Positions 9,147 to 19,184 of a DNA stretch of 64,000 nucleotides are shown here, piece after piece. Within the stretch, counting starts at the first letter, position 1. Every line of letters begins with the position of its first letter. Made by a program: the position numbers and the translations under genes. The notes under the pieces are model-generated. The model was not told the origin of the DNA and did not search any database. It worked only from the letters and a program-made list of their open reading frames with translations. The stretch comes from Neofamilia massiliensis (GTDB lineage Bacteria > Bacillota > Clostridia > Tissierellales > Peptoniphilaceae): the NCBI RefSeq assembly GCF_001299475.1, contig NZ_CYUJ01000003.1, positions 190,409-254,408 of the forward strand. The letters run 5' to 3'.

Positions 9147-11207
9147 TTACATAACAATTTTAGAAAAATCAATAATGGTATGCATAAATTTATTTATTGT
9201 ATCAAGTAGACCTAGCCTATTATTTTTAAGTGTTTCATCTTCATCAAAAACTAGGACATTATCTAAGAAGTTATTAATTGGCTCTTGCATACTTACAGCC
9301 TCTTCTAAAACTTTCTTATAGTCTAAATCCCCAACTGTTGATTCAATTTGGTCTTTAACACTAAGGTAGGTCTTATAAAGATCTTTTTCGTAGTCATTAA
9401 AGTAGTCTTCACTAAAGTCAAAGCTTTCAGCCTTAACAGCAATATTATTTAATCTAGCAAAGGTTTCAACTTCCTTAGACCTGTCTGTCTGATCAAACCA
9501 TTCTTTTAAGTCAAAGGCTTTTTTGAAAATATTGTAAATGTCGTCGTCTTGAGTGTCTATAATCGCATCTACTAGGTCGTATCTTACTCCTTCGTCAAGT
9601 AAAATTACCTTAATCCTAGATAAGAAGAAGTCATAAATTTCCTTAGACACACTTTCATAGTCAAAAACTAGAGAATTATTTTCAACATAGATAAATAAGG
9701 CGTCTTTTATTGCCTCTTTAATTGACAGTCTCCAGTTATTTTTTCTAATAATTCTTATTATACCAAGGGTTGACCTTCTTAAAGCAAATGGATCTTGGGA
9801 TCCTGTTGGTGCCATTCCTATTGCAAACATTCCAGCTATGGCATCTAACTTTTCTCCAATTGAAAGTATAGAACCAACTGTTGTCTCTGGTAGGCTATCT
9901 CCATTAAATCTAGGCTTATATTGTTCTCTAATAGCTTCTGCTACTAAACTGTCTTCGCCAGATTTTTTTGCATAAATTTCTCCCATAATACCTTGAAGTT
10001 CAGAAAATTCATCAACCATGTGAGTAAGCAAGTCGTTTTTTGATAAATATGCTGCTCTTTTTACTTGGTCTTGGGACTCTTTTGCAATATCTAATTGGTC
10101 GCCAATTTTTTCTACTAGTTCTTCAATCCTATCAACTCTGGTTTTCATTGAACCTAGTTTTTCGTGATAGATAATTCCACTTAGGGCTTCGTTTAATCCT
10201 GCAAAGTCTGTAGCTAAATCTTCGCCATAGAAAAACTTAGCATCTTCAAGTCTGGCAGAAAGAACTTTTTCATTGCCTTTTATAACTACATCCTTGTGGT
10301 CATCTGTTCCATTTACAATTGAAATAAAGTATGGAAGTAGAGTTTTCTCATCCTTGTATATAGGAATATATCTTAGGTGCTCCTTCATTGTTGTTGTAAT
10401 TACAATGTTGGGAAACTCTAGATATTCTTCTTTTATTGATCCTAAAATTGGTGTAGGATATTCATTTATATTTGTAAGCTCGTCAATTAGATCTGAGTCT
10501 TCAATAATATCTCCAGAAACTTCCTTGGCTAACCTATTAGCTTCTCTTTTAATTATATTTTTTCTTTCTTTAGCATCTACAATTACATAGTTTTCTTTTA
10601 AAACTTTTTCGTAAGCACTAGGTTCAGTTAAAACTATATGGTCTGAGCCTAAGAACCTGTGGCCCCTAGTTATATTTGAACAACTAATGCCTTCAAGGTC
10701 TAGAGGAAGAACCTCTGATCCATAAAGAGAAACTAGCCATCTAATAGGTCTGGCAAATCTTAGGTTTTTGCCGCCCCATTTCATATTTTTAGGAAAGTTT
10801 ATTCCCTTAATTAAAGCTGGAACTTGGTCAGCAAAAATTTCTTCAACAGTTTTTGCCTTTACAGTTTTTTTGCCATAAATATAGTCGTCTTTAATTTCTA
10901 TGTCAGCTTCAGTAAAACCTTGAGATCTCATAAAGCCTTGAAGGGCCTTTGATGGATTGCCTGCTTCGTCGTAGGCAATTTTTGCACTTGGTCCCTTTAG
11001 TTCAACTTCACTGTCAGAAAGGTCAGCTTCTAAATCTTTTATAAGAAGGCTTAGTCTTCTTGGTGTAGAGTATTTTATTATTTTATCAAAACTTAATTTG
11101 TTTTCTTCAAGGAGTTTTTTAAAGTCTCCTTCAAATTGGTCAATGGCCCTATTTATATATCTAGCTGGAAGTTCTTCAACTCCAATTTCTAATAAATAAT
11201 CTTTCAC
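9147..11207 (-). CDS. glyS: Glycyl-tRNA synthetase, beta subunit
   Basis: Large subunit of the alpha2beta2 bacterial glycyl-tRNA synthetase; it carries tRNA recognition and editing-like domains. The N-terminus LLEIGVEELPARYI is diagnostic, followed by KGPSAKIAYDEAGNPSKALQ-type and PRRLSLLIKDL motifs. Length (686 residues) is normal. The stop of glyQ abuts its start with no gap, giving equal expression of the two subunits. Confidence 0.97.
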   Translation of the reverse strand: MKDYLLEIGVEELPARYINRAIDQFEGDFKKLLEENKLSFDKIIKYSTPRRLSLLIKDLEADLSDSEVELKGPSAKIAYDEAGNPSKALQGFMRSQGFTEADIEIKDDYIYGKKTVKAKTVEEIFADQVPALIKGINFPKNMKWGGKNLRFARPIRWLVSLYGSEVLPLDLEGISCSNITRGHRFLGSDHIVLTEPSAYEKVLKENYVIVDAKERKNIIKREANRLAKEVSGDIIEDSDLIDELTNINEYPTPILGSIKEEYLEFPNIVITTTMKEHLRYIPIYKDEKTLLPYFISIVNGTDDHKDVVIKGNEKVLSARLEDAKFFYGEDLATDFAGLNEALSGIIYHEKLGSMKTRVDRIEELVEKIGDQLDIAKESQDQVKRAAYLSKNDLLTHMVDEFSELQGIMGEIYAKKSGEDSLVAEAIREQYKPRFNGDSLPETTVGSILSIGEKLDAIAGMFAIGMAPTGSQDPFALRRSTLGIIRIIRKNNWRLSIKEAIKDALFIYVENNSLVFDYESVSKEIYDFFLSRIKVILLDEGVRYDLVDAIIDTQDDDIYNIFKKAFDLKEWFDQTDRSKEVETFARLNNIAVKAESFDFSEDYFNDYEKDLYKTYLSVKDQIESTVGDLDYKKVLEEAVSMQEPINNFLDNVLVFDEDETLKNNRLGLLDTINKFMHTIIDFSKIVM

Positions 11208-12089
11208 TTATTTTTCCTCCTTTTTAAGTAAAGGATAGCCCATTTCTTCCCTTTGTTTTACATAAAGGCTGGCAACTTTTCTAGCCAGATTTCTAACTCT
11301 TTGGATATAGCCAGTTCTTTCAGAAACAGAAACTGTTCCCCTAGCGTCTAAGAGATTGAAAACATGGGAGCACTTTAGAACATAGTCATAGGCTGGAAGA
11401 ACTAAGGCGTCTTCATCTATAATTCTAAGAGCTTCTTTTTCGTATTCGTTAAACAAGTTTCTTAAAAGGTCCTTGTCTGATTTTTCAAAGGCATAAACTG
11501 AATGTTCGTATTCAGCCTTTTTAAAAATGTCGCCGTATTTTATATTTTCATTCCACTGGATGTCATAGACATTGTCAACTTCTTGTAAATAAAGGGCAAT
11601 TCTCTCTAAACCATAAGTAAGTTCACCAGATTCAAGATCGCAATTTATTCCTCCCACTTGTTGGAAGTAGGTAAACTGAGTTATTTCCATGGCGTCAATC
11701 CAAACTTCCCAGCCTAGGCCCCAAGCTCCAAGAGTTGGTGACTCCCAGTTGTCTTCAACAAATCTTACGTCGTGGACAGTTGGGTCGATACCTATGGCTT
11801 TTAAAGAGTTTAAGTATAGGTCTTGAATGTTTTCTGGTGCAGGTTTTAAAATAACTTGAAATTGATGGTGTTGATAAAGTCTATTGGGATTTTCTCCATA
11901 TCTACCATCATCAGGTCTTCTTGAAGGTTCAACATAACAAACCTTCCAAGGTTCTGGGCCTAGGGCCTTTAAAAAAGTATTAGGGTTCATAGTTCCTGCC
12001 CCTACTTCTACATCATAGGGCTCCATAACTAAACAGCCTTGCTTGCCCCAATATTCTTTAAGTTTAAAAACTAAATCTTGAAAATACAT
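11208..12089 (-). CDS. glyQ: Glycyl-tRNA synthetase, alpha subunit
   Basis: Catalytic class II core of glycyl-tRNA synthetase. Diagnostic stretches are [53 protein letters not shown] and [11 protein letters not shown]. The length of 293 residues is normal. It is followed directly by glyS and preceded within 11 bp by recO. No T-box was found immediately upstream; it appears to be read as part of the era-recO operon. Confidence 0.98.
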   Translation of the reverse strand: MYFQDLVFKLKEYWGKQGCLVMEPYDVEVGAGTMNPNTFLKALGPEPWKVCYVEPSRRPDDGRYGENPNRLYQHHQFQVILKPAPENIQDLYLNSLKAIGIDPTVHDVRFVEDNWESPTLGAWGLGWEVWIDAMEITQFTYFQQVGGINCDLESGELTYGLERIALYLQEVDNVYDIQWNENIKYGDIFKKAEYEHSVYAFEKSDKDLLRNLFNEYEKEALRIIDEDALVLPAYDYVLKCSHVFNLLDARGTVSVSERTGYIQRVRNLARKVASLYVKQREEMGYPLLKKEEK

Positions 12090-12100
12090 TTTTTCCTCCT

Positions 12101-12862
12101 CTAAATCCCAAAAAACTTGTCATAGCGAATTTGAGATTTTAATCCATCTATTTCTATATTATAAGTCAAATATCCATATATAAGCCTATGGAGGTCCTTC
12201 ATTGTCTTTTCATCAAAGTCAAAAGAATAAAAATCTTCATACTTGGAAAAAAGTAATTTTATAAGTGCCTCATAGGTGGATTTGTTTAATTTAACACAGT
12301 CATCAAAATTATTCAAACAATTATCACAGACAATGCCGCCACTTTCGTTAGAAAAATAAATATTTGAAAAATTTCTAGTCTCACAAGATGAGCAAAGTTC
12401 TAACCTTGGCCTAAAACCAATGTGAGAAATATATTTAATCATAAAGGCCAAATTTATTAAATCAGGGTCAAGACTGAAATCTTGTAAGTATTTAAAAGTC
12501 TTTATTACCAGGTCATAGACTGTGCTGTCAACTTGGTTTTCTAACATTGTCAGATCTACAATTTCACAAATTAAATCTCCAATAATTACCCTTTTTGGGT
12601 CCTGGCCTAGGGATAGGTTTGAGTCAATAATTTTTGCCTTTTCTATATAATAAGAATTTTTATTAAGCCTTAGTGTAAAGTCTGACTCAACAAATTTTTC
12701 TGTAACTAGCATTAGCCCCCTAGTTGGAAGCATGGCTCCTGATACAAATACATTGATTTTGCCCCTGTCTCTGGTGAGAATATTTACAATTTTAGAAGAC
12801 TCCTTGTACCTGTTTTGGAAAATAACTAGGCCCCTAGTCTTTATAAGCTTATTTGTATCCAA
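12101..12862 (-). CDS. recO: DNA repair protein RecO
   Basis: RecFOR-pathway mediator that loads RecA on SSB-coated DNA and anneals strands. It begins with an OB-fold domain ([22 protein letters not shown], split over residues about 9-30). A helical region with a four-cysteine zinc motif follows, CSSCETR...CDNCLNN (about residues 150-180). The start overlaps the era stop by 14 bp. Order era-recO-glyQ-glyS matches B. subtilis. Sequence divergence is high, as usual for RecO. Confidence 0.9.
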   Translation of the reverse strand: MDTNKLIKTRGLVIFQNRYKESSKIVNILTRDRGKINVFVSGAMLPTRGLMLVTEKFVESDFTLRLNKNSYYIEKAKIIDSNLSLGQDPKRVIIGDLICEIVDLTMLENQVDSTVYDLVIKTFKYLQDFSLDPDLINLAFMIKYISHIGFRPRLELCSSCETRNFSNIYFSNESGGIVCDNCLNNFDDCVKLNKSTYEALIKLLFSKYEDFYSFDFDEKTMKDLHRLIYGYLTYNIEIDGLKSQIRYDKFFGI

Positions 12863-13733
12863 AGTTCTTTAACTTGTCTTCCTTTTCTCGCCAATTTTTT
12901 TCAACCTTGACCCAAAGGTCTAAGTTTACTTTTTTATCTAAAAATTTCTCTAAATCTTCAGTGGCCTCCAGGCGGATTTTCTTTATCATAGACCCGCCTT
13001 TTCCTAAAATAATTCCCTTGTGAGAGTCTCTTTCTGTATAAATTGTTGCTCCAATGTTAAAGCTATTTCCATCTTTACTGTCCTTTACAGAGTCAACTAT
13101 AACTCCAATACCGTGGGGAACCTCTTCTCTTAAGTTGGTCAAGGTCTTTTCTCTAATTATTTCTGAAATTATAAATCTCTCAGACTTGTCTGTAATATAG
13201 TCTTCTGGATAATACTTGGGTCCTTGAGGCAAATATTCTTTTATTGTATTTAAAAGCTGAGAAACATTGTCTCCCATACTTGCAGAAAATGGAATAATTT
13301 CGCTTATAAAATCTAAGTCCTTGTAGAGAGAAATTAATTCTAAGATTTTTCCCTTTTCAACTGTGTCTACCTTGTTAATCGCCAAAATTACTGGCAGGTC
13401 TAAGGTCTTTAAAAAATTAATAATGTCTGTGTCTCTAGCTCCAATATAAGGGCTAGCATCTACTATATATAAGATTAAATCAGCATCAACTACTGATTCT
13501 TTTGAAATATTTAGCATATAGTCACCTAGTTTGTTTCTAGGATTTTGCATGCCAGGAGTGTCTACAAAAATAATCTGAGACTCATCGTCATTGTAAATCA
13601 TTTTTATTTGGTCCCTGGTTGTTTGTGGCTTGTTAGAAATAATAGAAATCTTTTCTCCTAAAAGCCTATTTAATAAGGTAGACTTTCCAACGTTGGGCCT
13701 ACCAATTACAGATACGAAACCTGATTTTGTCAT
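12849..13733 (-). CDS. era: GTPase Era
   Basis: Essential GTPase that binds the 3' end of 16S rRNA and aids 30S assembly. G1 GRPNVGKSTLLN, G2 TTRDQIK, G3 DTPG, G4 NKVD and G5 SAS are all present. The C-terminal KH domain carries GIILGKGGSMIKKI. The length of 294 residues is typical. It lies 11 bp after the DgkA-PAP2 gene. Confidence 0.97.
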   Translation of the reverse strand: MTKSGFVSVIGRPNVGKSTLLNRLLGEKISIISNKPQTTRDQIKMIYNDDESQIIFVDTPGMQNPRNKLGDYMLNISKESVVDADLILYIVDASPYIGARDTDIINFLKTLDLPVILAINKVDTVEKGKILELISLYKDLDFISEIIPFSASMGDNVSQLLNTIKEYLPQGPKYYPEDYITDKSERFIISEIIREKTLTNLREEVPHGIGVIVDSVKDSKDGNSFNIGATIYTERDSHKGIILGKGGSMIKKIRLEATEDLEKFLDKKVNLDLWVKVEKNWREKEDKLKNFGYK

Positions 13734-13744
13734 TAAAATCTCCT

Positions 13745-14470
13745 TTATAAAATTTGAAAAATAAGTACCCCAACTAAGATGCCTAATAAAGACCCTGCTA
13801 CAACTTCTAAGGTCGAGTGAATTTTTCCCTCTACTCTTGACTCTGCAACTAATAGAGCCATAATGTAGGCGAGAATTGTAATAATTGTATTGTCTGCACT
13901 AGTTGAAATAATTGTTGCACAACAAAAAGCCAATGATGAGTGGCCTGAAACTGCCCCACCTTGAAGATGGCTGCCTTTAGAATAACCTTTTAAGAGGGCC
14001 TTTAAGCCTAGAGTTATTACTAAAACTAATAATATCGCCATCAAAGTTAAATGAGATGGGGATTGAGTAATTCTCAAAACTACAGCTGACCTAACTTGGT
14101 CCAGTCTATCAAAGAATAATAAATATCCAACAGCAACTGAATTTATTGCTGCAAGAAGCACTCCACCTGCTGCTATATCCTTGGCAACTTTTGCCAGTGG
14201 ATGGTAATCTTCTGTAACTAAGTCAATGGTCTTTTCAATAGCCGTGTTCATAAGCTCTGCCACAATAACAAAAGAAATAGTTAGAAGCAAGAGAATGTAC
14301 TCTACCCTTGAAAAATTAAAAAACATAGAGAGAAACAAAACTATTAAAGCTGCACTATAGTGGATCTTCATATTTCTCTCAGTTTCAACTGCAATAATCA
14401 AACCATTAATGGCATAGTTAAAAGAATCAATTAAGGCTAAGATTATATTTTTGTTCTTGTCTCTTTTCAT
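13745..14470 (-). CDS. DgkA-type lipid kinase fused to a PAP2-type phosphatase domain
   Basis: Residues about 1-120 form a DgkA/undecaprenol kinase module with the signature AELMNTAIEKTIDL...KDIAAGGV and three membrane helices. Residues about 125-241 are a second membrane domain with PAP2 signatures: SGHSSLAF (motif 2) and SRVEGKIHS (motif 3, Arg and His present). Firmicute DgkA enzymes phosphorylate undecaprenol; PAP2 proteins release phosphate from lipid (pyro)phosphates such as undecaprenyl pyrophosphate. The first PAP2 motif is weak, so phosphatase activity is less certain. The start overlaps ybeY by 4 bp. It sits where B. subtilis has the single-domain dgkA. Confidence 0.85.
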   Translation of the reverse strand: MKRDKNKNIILALIDSFNYAINGLIIAVETERNMKIHYSAALIVLFLSMFFNFSRVEYILLLLTISFVIVAELMNTAIEKTIDLVTEDYHPLAKVAKDIAAGGVLLAAINSVAVGYLLFFDRLDQVRSAVVLRITQSPSHLTLMAILLVLVITLGLKALLKGYSKGSHLQGGAVSGHSSLAFCCATIISTSADNTIITILAYIMALLVAESRVEGKIHSTLEVVAGSLLGILVGVLIFQIL

Positions 14471-14964
14471 CTTAAAATCCCTAGTCTTTCCATAATTGCA
14501 TCTTCCCTAGGCCTCATAATAAGCCTGTCCCCTTCTTCAATATGGTCGTAGCCTAAAAGATGTAAGAGGCTGTGAACAGTTAAATAAGAAAGTTCTCTTT
14601 CTTCACTGTGACCATATTCTAAAGCCTGGTCTTTTATTCTATCTAAGTTAATAAAAATATCTCCTAAAAAATATTGGATTTGGTGAACTTCTTGAGCTTC
14701 AAAAAATTCTTTTGCCCTGCCTTCATATGAAATAAATTCAACTAGGTCCATAGGAAAGGATAAAACATCAGTGACCTTGTCTACATTTCTGTAGTCTCTG
14801 TTGACTTCCTGAATTTTTTCTCCATTGACTAAAAAAACACTGGCAGAAATATTTTCATCTATTCCCATAAAGGCCAAAGAAGTTTTTATGGCATTTTCAA
14901 TTAAGGCATAAGAGTTTTCATCAACATCTTTGCCACTTTCGTTTAAAATTTCTAAGTCTAGCAT
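14467..14964 (-). CDS. ybeY: Endoribonuclease YbeY (16S rRNA 3'-end maturation)
   Basis: Metal-dependent endoribonuclease in 16S rRNA processing and 70S quality control. The zinc site is HSLLHLLGYDH (H-x3-H-x5-H). DVLSFPMD and the GDIFIN strand are also family marks. The ATG at 14964 is chosen because GGAGGAG lies just upstream; an ATG eight codons earlier has no good ribosome binding site. The product has 165 residues. It overlaps the DgkA-PAP2 gene by 4 bp and is the first gene of the ybeY-dgkA-era-recO-glyQS block. Confidence 0.95.
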   Translation of the reverse strand: MLDLEILNESGKDVDENSYALIENAIKTSLAFMGIDENISASVFLVNGEKIQEVNRDYRNVDKVTDVLSFPMDLVEFISYEGRAKEFFEAQEVHQIQYFLGDIFINLDRIKDQALEYGHSEERELSYLTVHSLLHLLGYDHIEEGDRLIMRPREDAIMERLGILR

Positions 14965-15044
14965 AAAATCTCCTCCAGTCTTTGGCATACATAATATTAT
15001 TTTACCACTTTTCCCCTAAAATTTCACTTTAAAAACCCAGATTT

Positions 15045-15068
15045 TAAAAAAAGGAATCCTAGGATTCC
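15045..15068 (-). terminator. Terminator of phoH
   Basis: Minus strand: the palindrome GGAATCCTAGGATTCC followed by seven T. The phoH stop codon TAG is the centre of the palindrome, so the ribosome reaching the stop would cover the hairpin. Confidence 0.75.
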
Positions 15069-16057
15069 AATTTTTTCTCTAATGCTTTTTTCTTTTCTTC
15101 TGCCTCTTCATAGGCTTCAATAATTTTTTGAACTACAGAGTGTCTAACAATATCACTTTTATCTAAAAATATAAAGCTGACCTTGTCTATATCGTGGAGA
15201 ATGTCAATTACTTCTAAGAGACCTGACTTTTGTCCCCTTTTTAAGTCAATTTGAGTTATGTCTCCATTTACAATTGCCTTTGATCCTTGGCCAAGTCTAG
15301 TTAAGAACATTTTCATTTGTTCGCTAGTTGTGTTTTGGGCCTCGTCTAAAATAATATAAGAATTGTCTAAGGTCCTTCCTCTCATATAAGCAAGAGGTGC
15401 AACTTCGATTATGTTTTTTTCTAAAAGATCGTAGAAAACATCTGCTCCAAGCATATCAAAAATTGCATCATAAAGAGGTCTTAAATAAGGATCGACTTTC
15501 ATTTGCAAGTCTCCTGGCAAAAATCCTAAATTTTCTCCTGCTTCAACTGCTGGCCTAGTTAAAATTATTCTAGCAACTTCCTTTTCTTTAAAGGCTTTAA
15601 CTGCCATGGCAACAGCCAAATAAGTTTTTCCAGTTCCAGCTGGCCCTACGCCAAAGGTTACATTGTTAGTTTTTATGGCGTCAATGTATCTTTTTTGACC
15701 TAGGGTCTTTGGTCTAATGACCTTGCCAGTTGATGAATAAATAATTGCCTCTTTAAAATGTTTGCTTAAATCTACTTCAGGATTTTTCTCTCCCTGGTAG
15801 ACAAGATATTTTACATCTCTTAGGCTTAGGGATTTTTGTTGTTTTAAAACTTTAAAAAGGGACTTTAAGTGTTTTTCGACCTTAGAAATATTTTCTTCAC
15901 TAGGTCCACTTATTAATAAATAGCCTTCTTTTAATTTAATCCTAACTTGAAACTTGTCTTCAAGGAATTTAATATTTTCATCTAGCCTGCCAAAAAGTTG
16001 GCTTAGATCTATAGTGTCAATGTGATTAATGTCTATTTCTCTTTTAAATTCTGTCAT
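15059..16057 (-). CDS. phoH: PhoH-family ATPase (YbeZ-like)
   Basis: Cytoplasmic P-loop protein of the PhoH/YbeZ family, often a functional partner of YbeY in rRNA processing. Walker A is GPAGTGKTYLA (residues about 137-147), and Walker B is YIILDEAQN. The N-terminal 100 residues form a KH-like domain, as in YbeZ. The C-terminus is a charged Glu/Lys helix ending at the terminator. It lies upstream of ybeY but has its own promoter and terminator. Confidence 0.94.
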   Translation of the reverse strand: MTEFKREIDINHIDTIDLSQLFGRLDENIKFLEDKFQVRIKLKEGYLLISGPSEENISKVEKHLKSLFKVLKQQKSLSLRDVKYLVYQGEKNPEVDLSKHFKEAIIYSSTGKVIRPKTLGQKRYIDAIKTNNVTFGVGPAGTGKTYLAVAMAVKAFKEKEVARIILTRPAVEAGENLGFLPGDLQMKVDPYLRPLYDAIFDMLGADVFYDLLEKNIIEVAPLAYMRGRTLDNSYIILDEAQNTTSEQMKMFLTRLGQGSKAIVNGDITQIDLKRGQKSGLLEVIDILHDIDKVSFIFLDKSDIVRHSVVQKIIEAYEEAEEKKKALEKKLES

Positions 16058-16076
16058 TTATACCTCGCTTTATCTT

Positions 16077-16106
16077 ATTTTACTATAAAAACAAATACAA
16101 GTTCAA
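16077..16106 (-). promoter_or_regulatory. phoH promoter
   Basis: Minus strand: -35 TTGAAC (16101-16106), 18-bp spacer, -10 TAAAAT (16077-16082), about 20 bp upstream of the phoH start. Confidence 0.55.
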
Positions 16107-16109
16107 GGC

Positions 16110-16138
16110 AAAAAACAAAGGCAGCATCTTGCCACCTT
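16110..16138 (-). terminator. Terminator of the nfeD-floA operon
   Basis: Minus strand: AAGGTGGCA / TGCTGCCTT stem with a three-base loop, followed by TGTTTTTT. It closes the unit nfeD-floA-small membrane gene. Confidence 0.8.
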
Positions 16139-16151
16139 CGTCTTTCCTTTT

Positions 16152-16703
16152 TTAATTTCTTCTCAAAGCCACAGGCTTGTCTAAAATCTCTTTCATAATT
16201 ATAGCTTCTTTCAAGTCTAAAGATTTTTTAGAGCCTTCAAAAATTTCTAATTCAAAATCTTCATCAACATTATTTATTGCATCGTAGTCATAATCAAACA
16301 TTGGATTTTCTTCATCAGACCCATAAAGAGAAAGTTCATATTCTTTAAATCTTTGGACCTGAAGGACTTCTGGCTCTAAATAGTCAGGATCCATACTATA
16401 AGCTTTATTTTCTTCAGCTCTTTTTTTCCTGCTTTTTTCAAAAATATAAGTTGATTGGTCTCTATCTTTTGGATTTTTAGAATTTCTATACAAAGATTTT
16501 TCTAAACCGCCTAAAAATTCACCAAGGTCTCTTTTATTTGCCTGTCTTTGAGCCTTCTTCCTTTGAACTGAAGAGTCAAAGGTATTTTTCTTTGGTCTAT
16601 CTGCCTTATAATCTTCGTATTTTTCATATTTATTAGTAAATTTTCCTTTTTCCAAAGACTTACTAATTACCAAATAGACTATTAATAGGATAAATTTCCA
16701 CAT
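16152..16703 (-). CDS. Hypothetical single-pass membrane protein downstream of floA
   Basis: Not recognised. It starts with one hydrophobic helix (residues about 3-14), then a very basic segment (about 20-110, many Lys/Arg) and an acidic segment (about 115-165) containing DYDYDAINNVDEDFELEIFEG. The product has 183 residues, with the N-terminal helix probably anchoring a cytoplasmic, partly disordered tail. It is the third gene of nfeD-floA-X, 12 bp after floA, and is followed by a terminator. The position suggests a role with the flotillin membrane platform; this is inference only. Confidence 0.7.
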   Translation of the reverse strand: MWKFILLIVYLVISKSLEKGKFTNKYEKYEDYKADRPKKNTFDSSVQRKKAQRQANKRDLGEFLGGLEKSLYRNSKNPKDRDQSTYIFEKSRKKRAEENKAYSMDPDYLEPEVLQVQRFKEYELSLYGSDEENPMFDYDYDAINNVDEDFELEIFEGSKKSLDLKEAIIMKEILDKPVALRRN

Positions 16704-16715
16704 CTATTTCACATC

Positions 16716-17723
16716 CTAGTTGTTTATTTTGTCCTTATCGTCGTCTGCCTTTGATTTTTCATCTACTCTTGCAATAGATTCTCTCATGTCAGTATCTGCC
16801 ATTACATTTTTCATATTATAGTAGTCCATAACTCCAAGCTTTCCAGATTTTAATGCTTCTGACAAGGCTAGTGGAACTTGAGATTCTGCTTCAACAACCT
16901 TGGCCTTCATTTCAACAACTTGGGCCTTCATTTCTTGTTCTCTAGCTAGGGCCATGGCTCTTCTTTCTGATGCCTTTGCTTCTGCAATCTTCTTGTCAGC
17001 TGCAGCTTGGTCAGCTTGAAGTTTTGCGCCAATATTTCTAGCTACGTCAACGTCTGCTATATCAATAGATAAAATTTCAAAGGCTGTACCTGAATCAAGG
17101 CCCTTGTCTAAAACTACCTTAGAAATGTTATCAGGATTTTCTAAAACTCCCTTGTAGGATCCAGAAGAACCAACTGTTGTTACAATACCTTCACCAACTC
17201 TGGCTATAATAGTTTCTTCACCAGCACCACCAACAAGTCTGTCAATATTTGCCCTAACAGTTACTCTTGCCTTTACAATAACTTCAATTCCGTCTTGGGC
17301 AACTGCAGAAATATTTGGAGTTTCAATTACCTTTGGGTTAACAGAAACTTGGACTGCTTCTAAAACATTTCTTCCTGCAAGGTCAATGGCTGCTGCCCTT
17401 TCAAATACTAGAGGGATGTTTGCCCTTTGGGCTGCAATTAATGCATCTACTAAGGTGTTAATATTACCACCTGCTAGATAGTGAGCTTCTAATTCAGAAA
17501 TATCTAAGTCTAGTCCTGCCTTTGTTGCCTTAATAAGAGGATTAACTATCCTAGAAGGGACAACCCTTCTTAGTCTCATTCCAACTAGGTTAGAAAGTTT
17601 AATTCTAACTCCAGAGAAAAATGCTGTTACCCATAGTCCTACTGGAATAAATGTAAAAAACATTACCAGCAAAAAGATAACTAAAATAGTAATTAAAATT
17701 GTACCAATACCTAATCCACCCAT
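16716..17723 (-). CDS. floA: Flotillin-like protein FloA
   Basis: SPFH-type membrane scaffold of functional membrane microdomains, YqfA family. One N-terminal hydrophobic hairpin (residues about 5-35, [17 protein letters not shown]) is followed by the signature [21 protein letters not shown] and the band-7 core ([19 protein letters not shown]). A long Ala/Glu/Lys coiled coil then ends near residue 310. The length of 335 residues is typical. It lies 4 bp after nfeD, the usual pairing (yqeZ-yqfA). Confidence 0.95.
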   Translation of the reverse strand: MGGLGIGTILITILVIFLLVMFFTFIPVGLWVTAFFSGVRIKLSNLVGMRLRRVVPSRIVNPLIKATKAGLDLDISELEAHYLAGGNINTLVDALIAAQRANIPLVFERAAAIDLAGRNVLEAVQVSVNPKVIETPNISAVAQDGIEVIVKARVTVRANIDRLVGGAGEETIIARVGEGIVTTVGSSGSYKGVLENPDNISKVVLDKGLDSGTAFEILSIDIADVDVARNIGAKLQADQAAADKKIAEAKASERRAMALAREQEMKAQVVEMKAKVVEAESQVPLALSEALKSGKLGVMDYYNMKNVMADTDMRESIARVDEKSKADDDKDKINN

Positions 17724-17727
17724 ACTT

Positions 17728-19026
17728 TTAAATCTCCTTTACAATTATTGTGTTTCCGTGAAGTTTTATTACTTCTACTGTGCGATCCTTATCTATAAAA
17801 GTTGACTCTGAACTTGCGTCAAATTTTATACCATTAATTTCTATAAAGCCGTAAGGCCTTAACATTGTAAGAGTCTTTCCCCTATCTCCAATTTTAATCT
17901 TTGCATCATCAACCTTTTTGTCAGGTCCAGAAGTTCCCTTAATGGCAGTAGTCAAGGTTATATTAGAAAAAGTCCTAGAGTTAAGACCAAATTTGAAAAT
18001 CAAATATATAACTCCACTTGTAACAACAATGGCTATAACAATTGAAGTTAAAGCCTGCTGAAGACTAGCCATAGAAGTTGCAAGGCCTATTATTGAAAGG
18101 GTTATTCCAGCTATGCCTGGTAGGCCAAAACCTGGAATAAATAACTCTACAACAATTAAAACTGCCCCTACCATAAAGCAAATTAGTGAAATCCAAGAGG
18201 CATTTCCTACCATTAAGTTTGAGCCAAAGAAAAGGGCAAAGGAAACTAGGGAAATAATTCCTGGGACTCCAAAGCCTGGCATTAATAGTTCAACAACTAA
18301 ACCAACAAAGGCTAGGACTATTAATATAGAAGAAACCCACTGCTTAGAAATACTTTTAGCAAACTTTGTTGCCCAATCTTCACTGGCATAGACCTTAGAG
18401 TATGATTGAAAACCCAAAGTTTTTATAAGGTCGTCAAGATCTTTTGCTGTCCCGTCAGAAGCTTTTAAATCTTCTGCTTCTTTGGCAGTTAGATTGAGTA
18501 AACTGCCTTTTGGGCTTATACCTGGAATATCCATTTGAGAATCTGCCATGGCTTCAAAAATTTCAGGGTCTCGGCCTTGGACTTGGGCTGTGTTTCTAAG
18601 GAGGGACTTCCACATAGATAATACTTTTTCCGTATTAGGAATAGTTTCTGCAGATCCTATTGTCCCTCTTGGGCTCATATAAATATGATCACAAGATAGA
18701 CTAATTAAAACTCCAGCTGACTCTGCCTTAGAATTAATATAGCAAGTTGTTGAAAGACTTGAGTCTAAAAGAGAATTTTTTATCTCCTCTGCCCCATCAA
18801 CTAAGCCGCCATAAGTATCTAAGTCTACAATTAAATGACTGGCTCCAAGGTCTTCTGCTTCTTTAATAGCCTGGTCTACATACCTAGAAGATGCCTTGGT
18901 TATTTCTTCTTTAAGGGGAAGAATATAAATTGTGTCTTCTTTTGCCTCAGCAAAAACTAAATTTGATGTTGCCAGTAAAATAATAAATAGAAAAATTATT
19001 ATTTTTTTAAGTGATCTCTTTCCCAA
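17728..19026 (-). CDS. NfeD-family membrane protein with ClpP-like serine protease domain (YqeZ type)
   Basis: Long-form NfeD. A signal peptide (residues 1-27) precedes a ClpP/crotonase-fold protease domain (about 30-220) with the region [18 protein letters not shown]. Five or so membrane helices (about 230-345) and a C-terminal OB-fold NfeD domain follow ([16 protein letters not shown]). The start is TTG with AAAGGAG eight bases upstream. Long NfeD proteins act with flotillins in membrane-domain organisation, and floA follows after 4 bp. Confidence 0.92.
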   Translation of the reverse strand: MGKRSLKKIIIFLFIILLATSNLVFAEAKEDTIYILPLKEEITKASSRYVDQAIKEAEDLGASHLIVDLDTYGGLVDGAEEIKNSLLDSSLSTTCYINSKAESAGVLISLSCDHIYMSPRGTIGSAETIPNTEKVLSMWKSLLRNTAQVQGRDPEIFEAMADSQMDIPGISPKGSLLNLTAKEAEDLKASDGTAKDLDDLIKTLGFQSYSKVYASEDWATKFAKSISKQWVSSILIVLAFVGLVVELLMPGFGVPGIISLVSFALFFGSNLMVGNASWISLICFMVGAVLIVVELFIPGFGLPGIAGITLSIIGLATSMASLQQALTSIVIAIVVTSGVIYLIFKFGLNSRTFSNITLTTAIKGTSGPDKKVDDAKIKIGDRGKTLTMLRPYGFIEINGIKFDASSESTFIDKDRTVEVIKLHGNTIIVKEI

Positions 19027-19116
19027 AGTTTCTACTCCTTTCTTAATTTTTTTATTTAAAGTTTTTTCATCAACATGTATTTAATTTAACTATTATTATA
19101 CCTATACCCACAAAAT

Positions 19117-19147
19117 AAAAAAAGCCTCTAGATTTTCTAGAAGCTTT
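19117..19147 (-). terminator. Terminator of the mal operon
   Basis: Minus strand: AAAGCTTCTAGA / TCTAGAGGCTTT stem with a 3-base loop, followed by seven T. It lies about 40 bp after the hemerythrin-like gene, so malE through this gene may form one transcription unit. Confidence 0.82.
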
Positions 19148-19184
19148 TTGTTTTTGTAAAATAAATTTAAGTCTTTATAAAACC

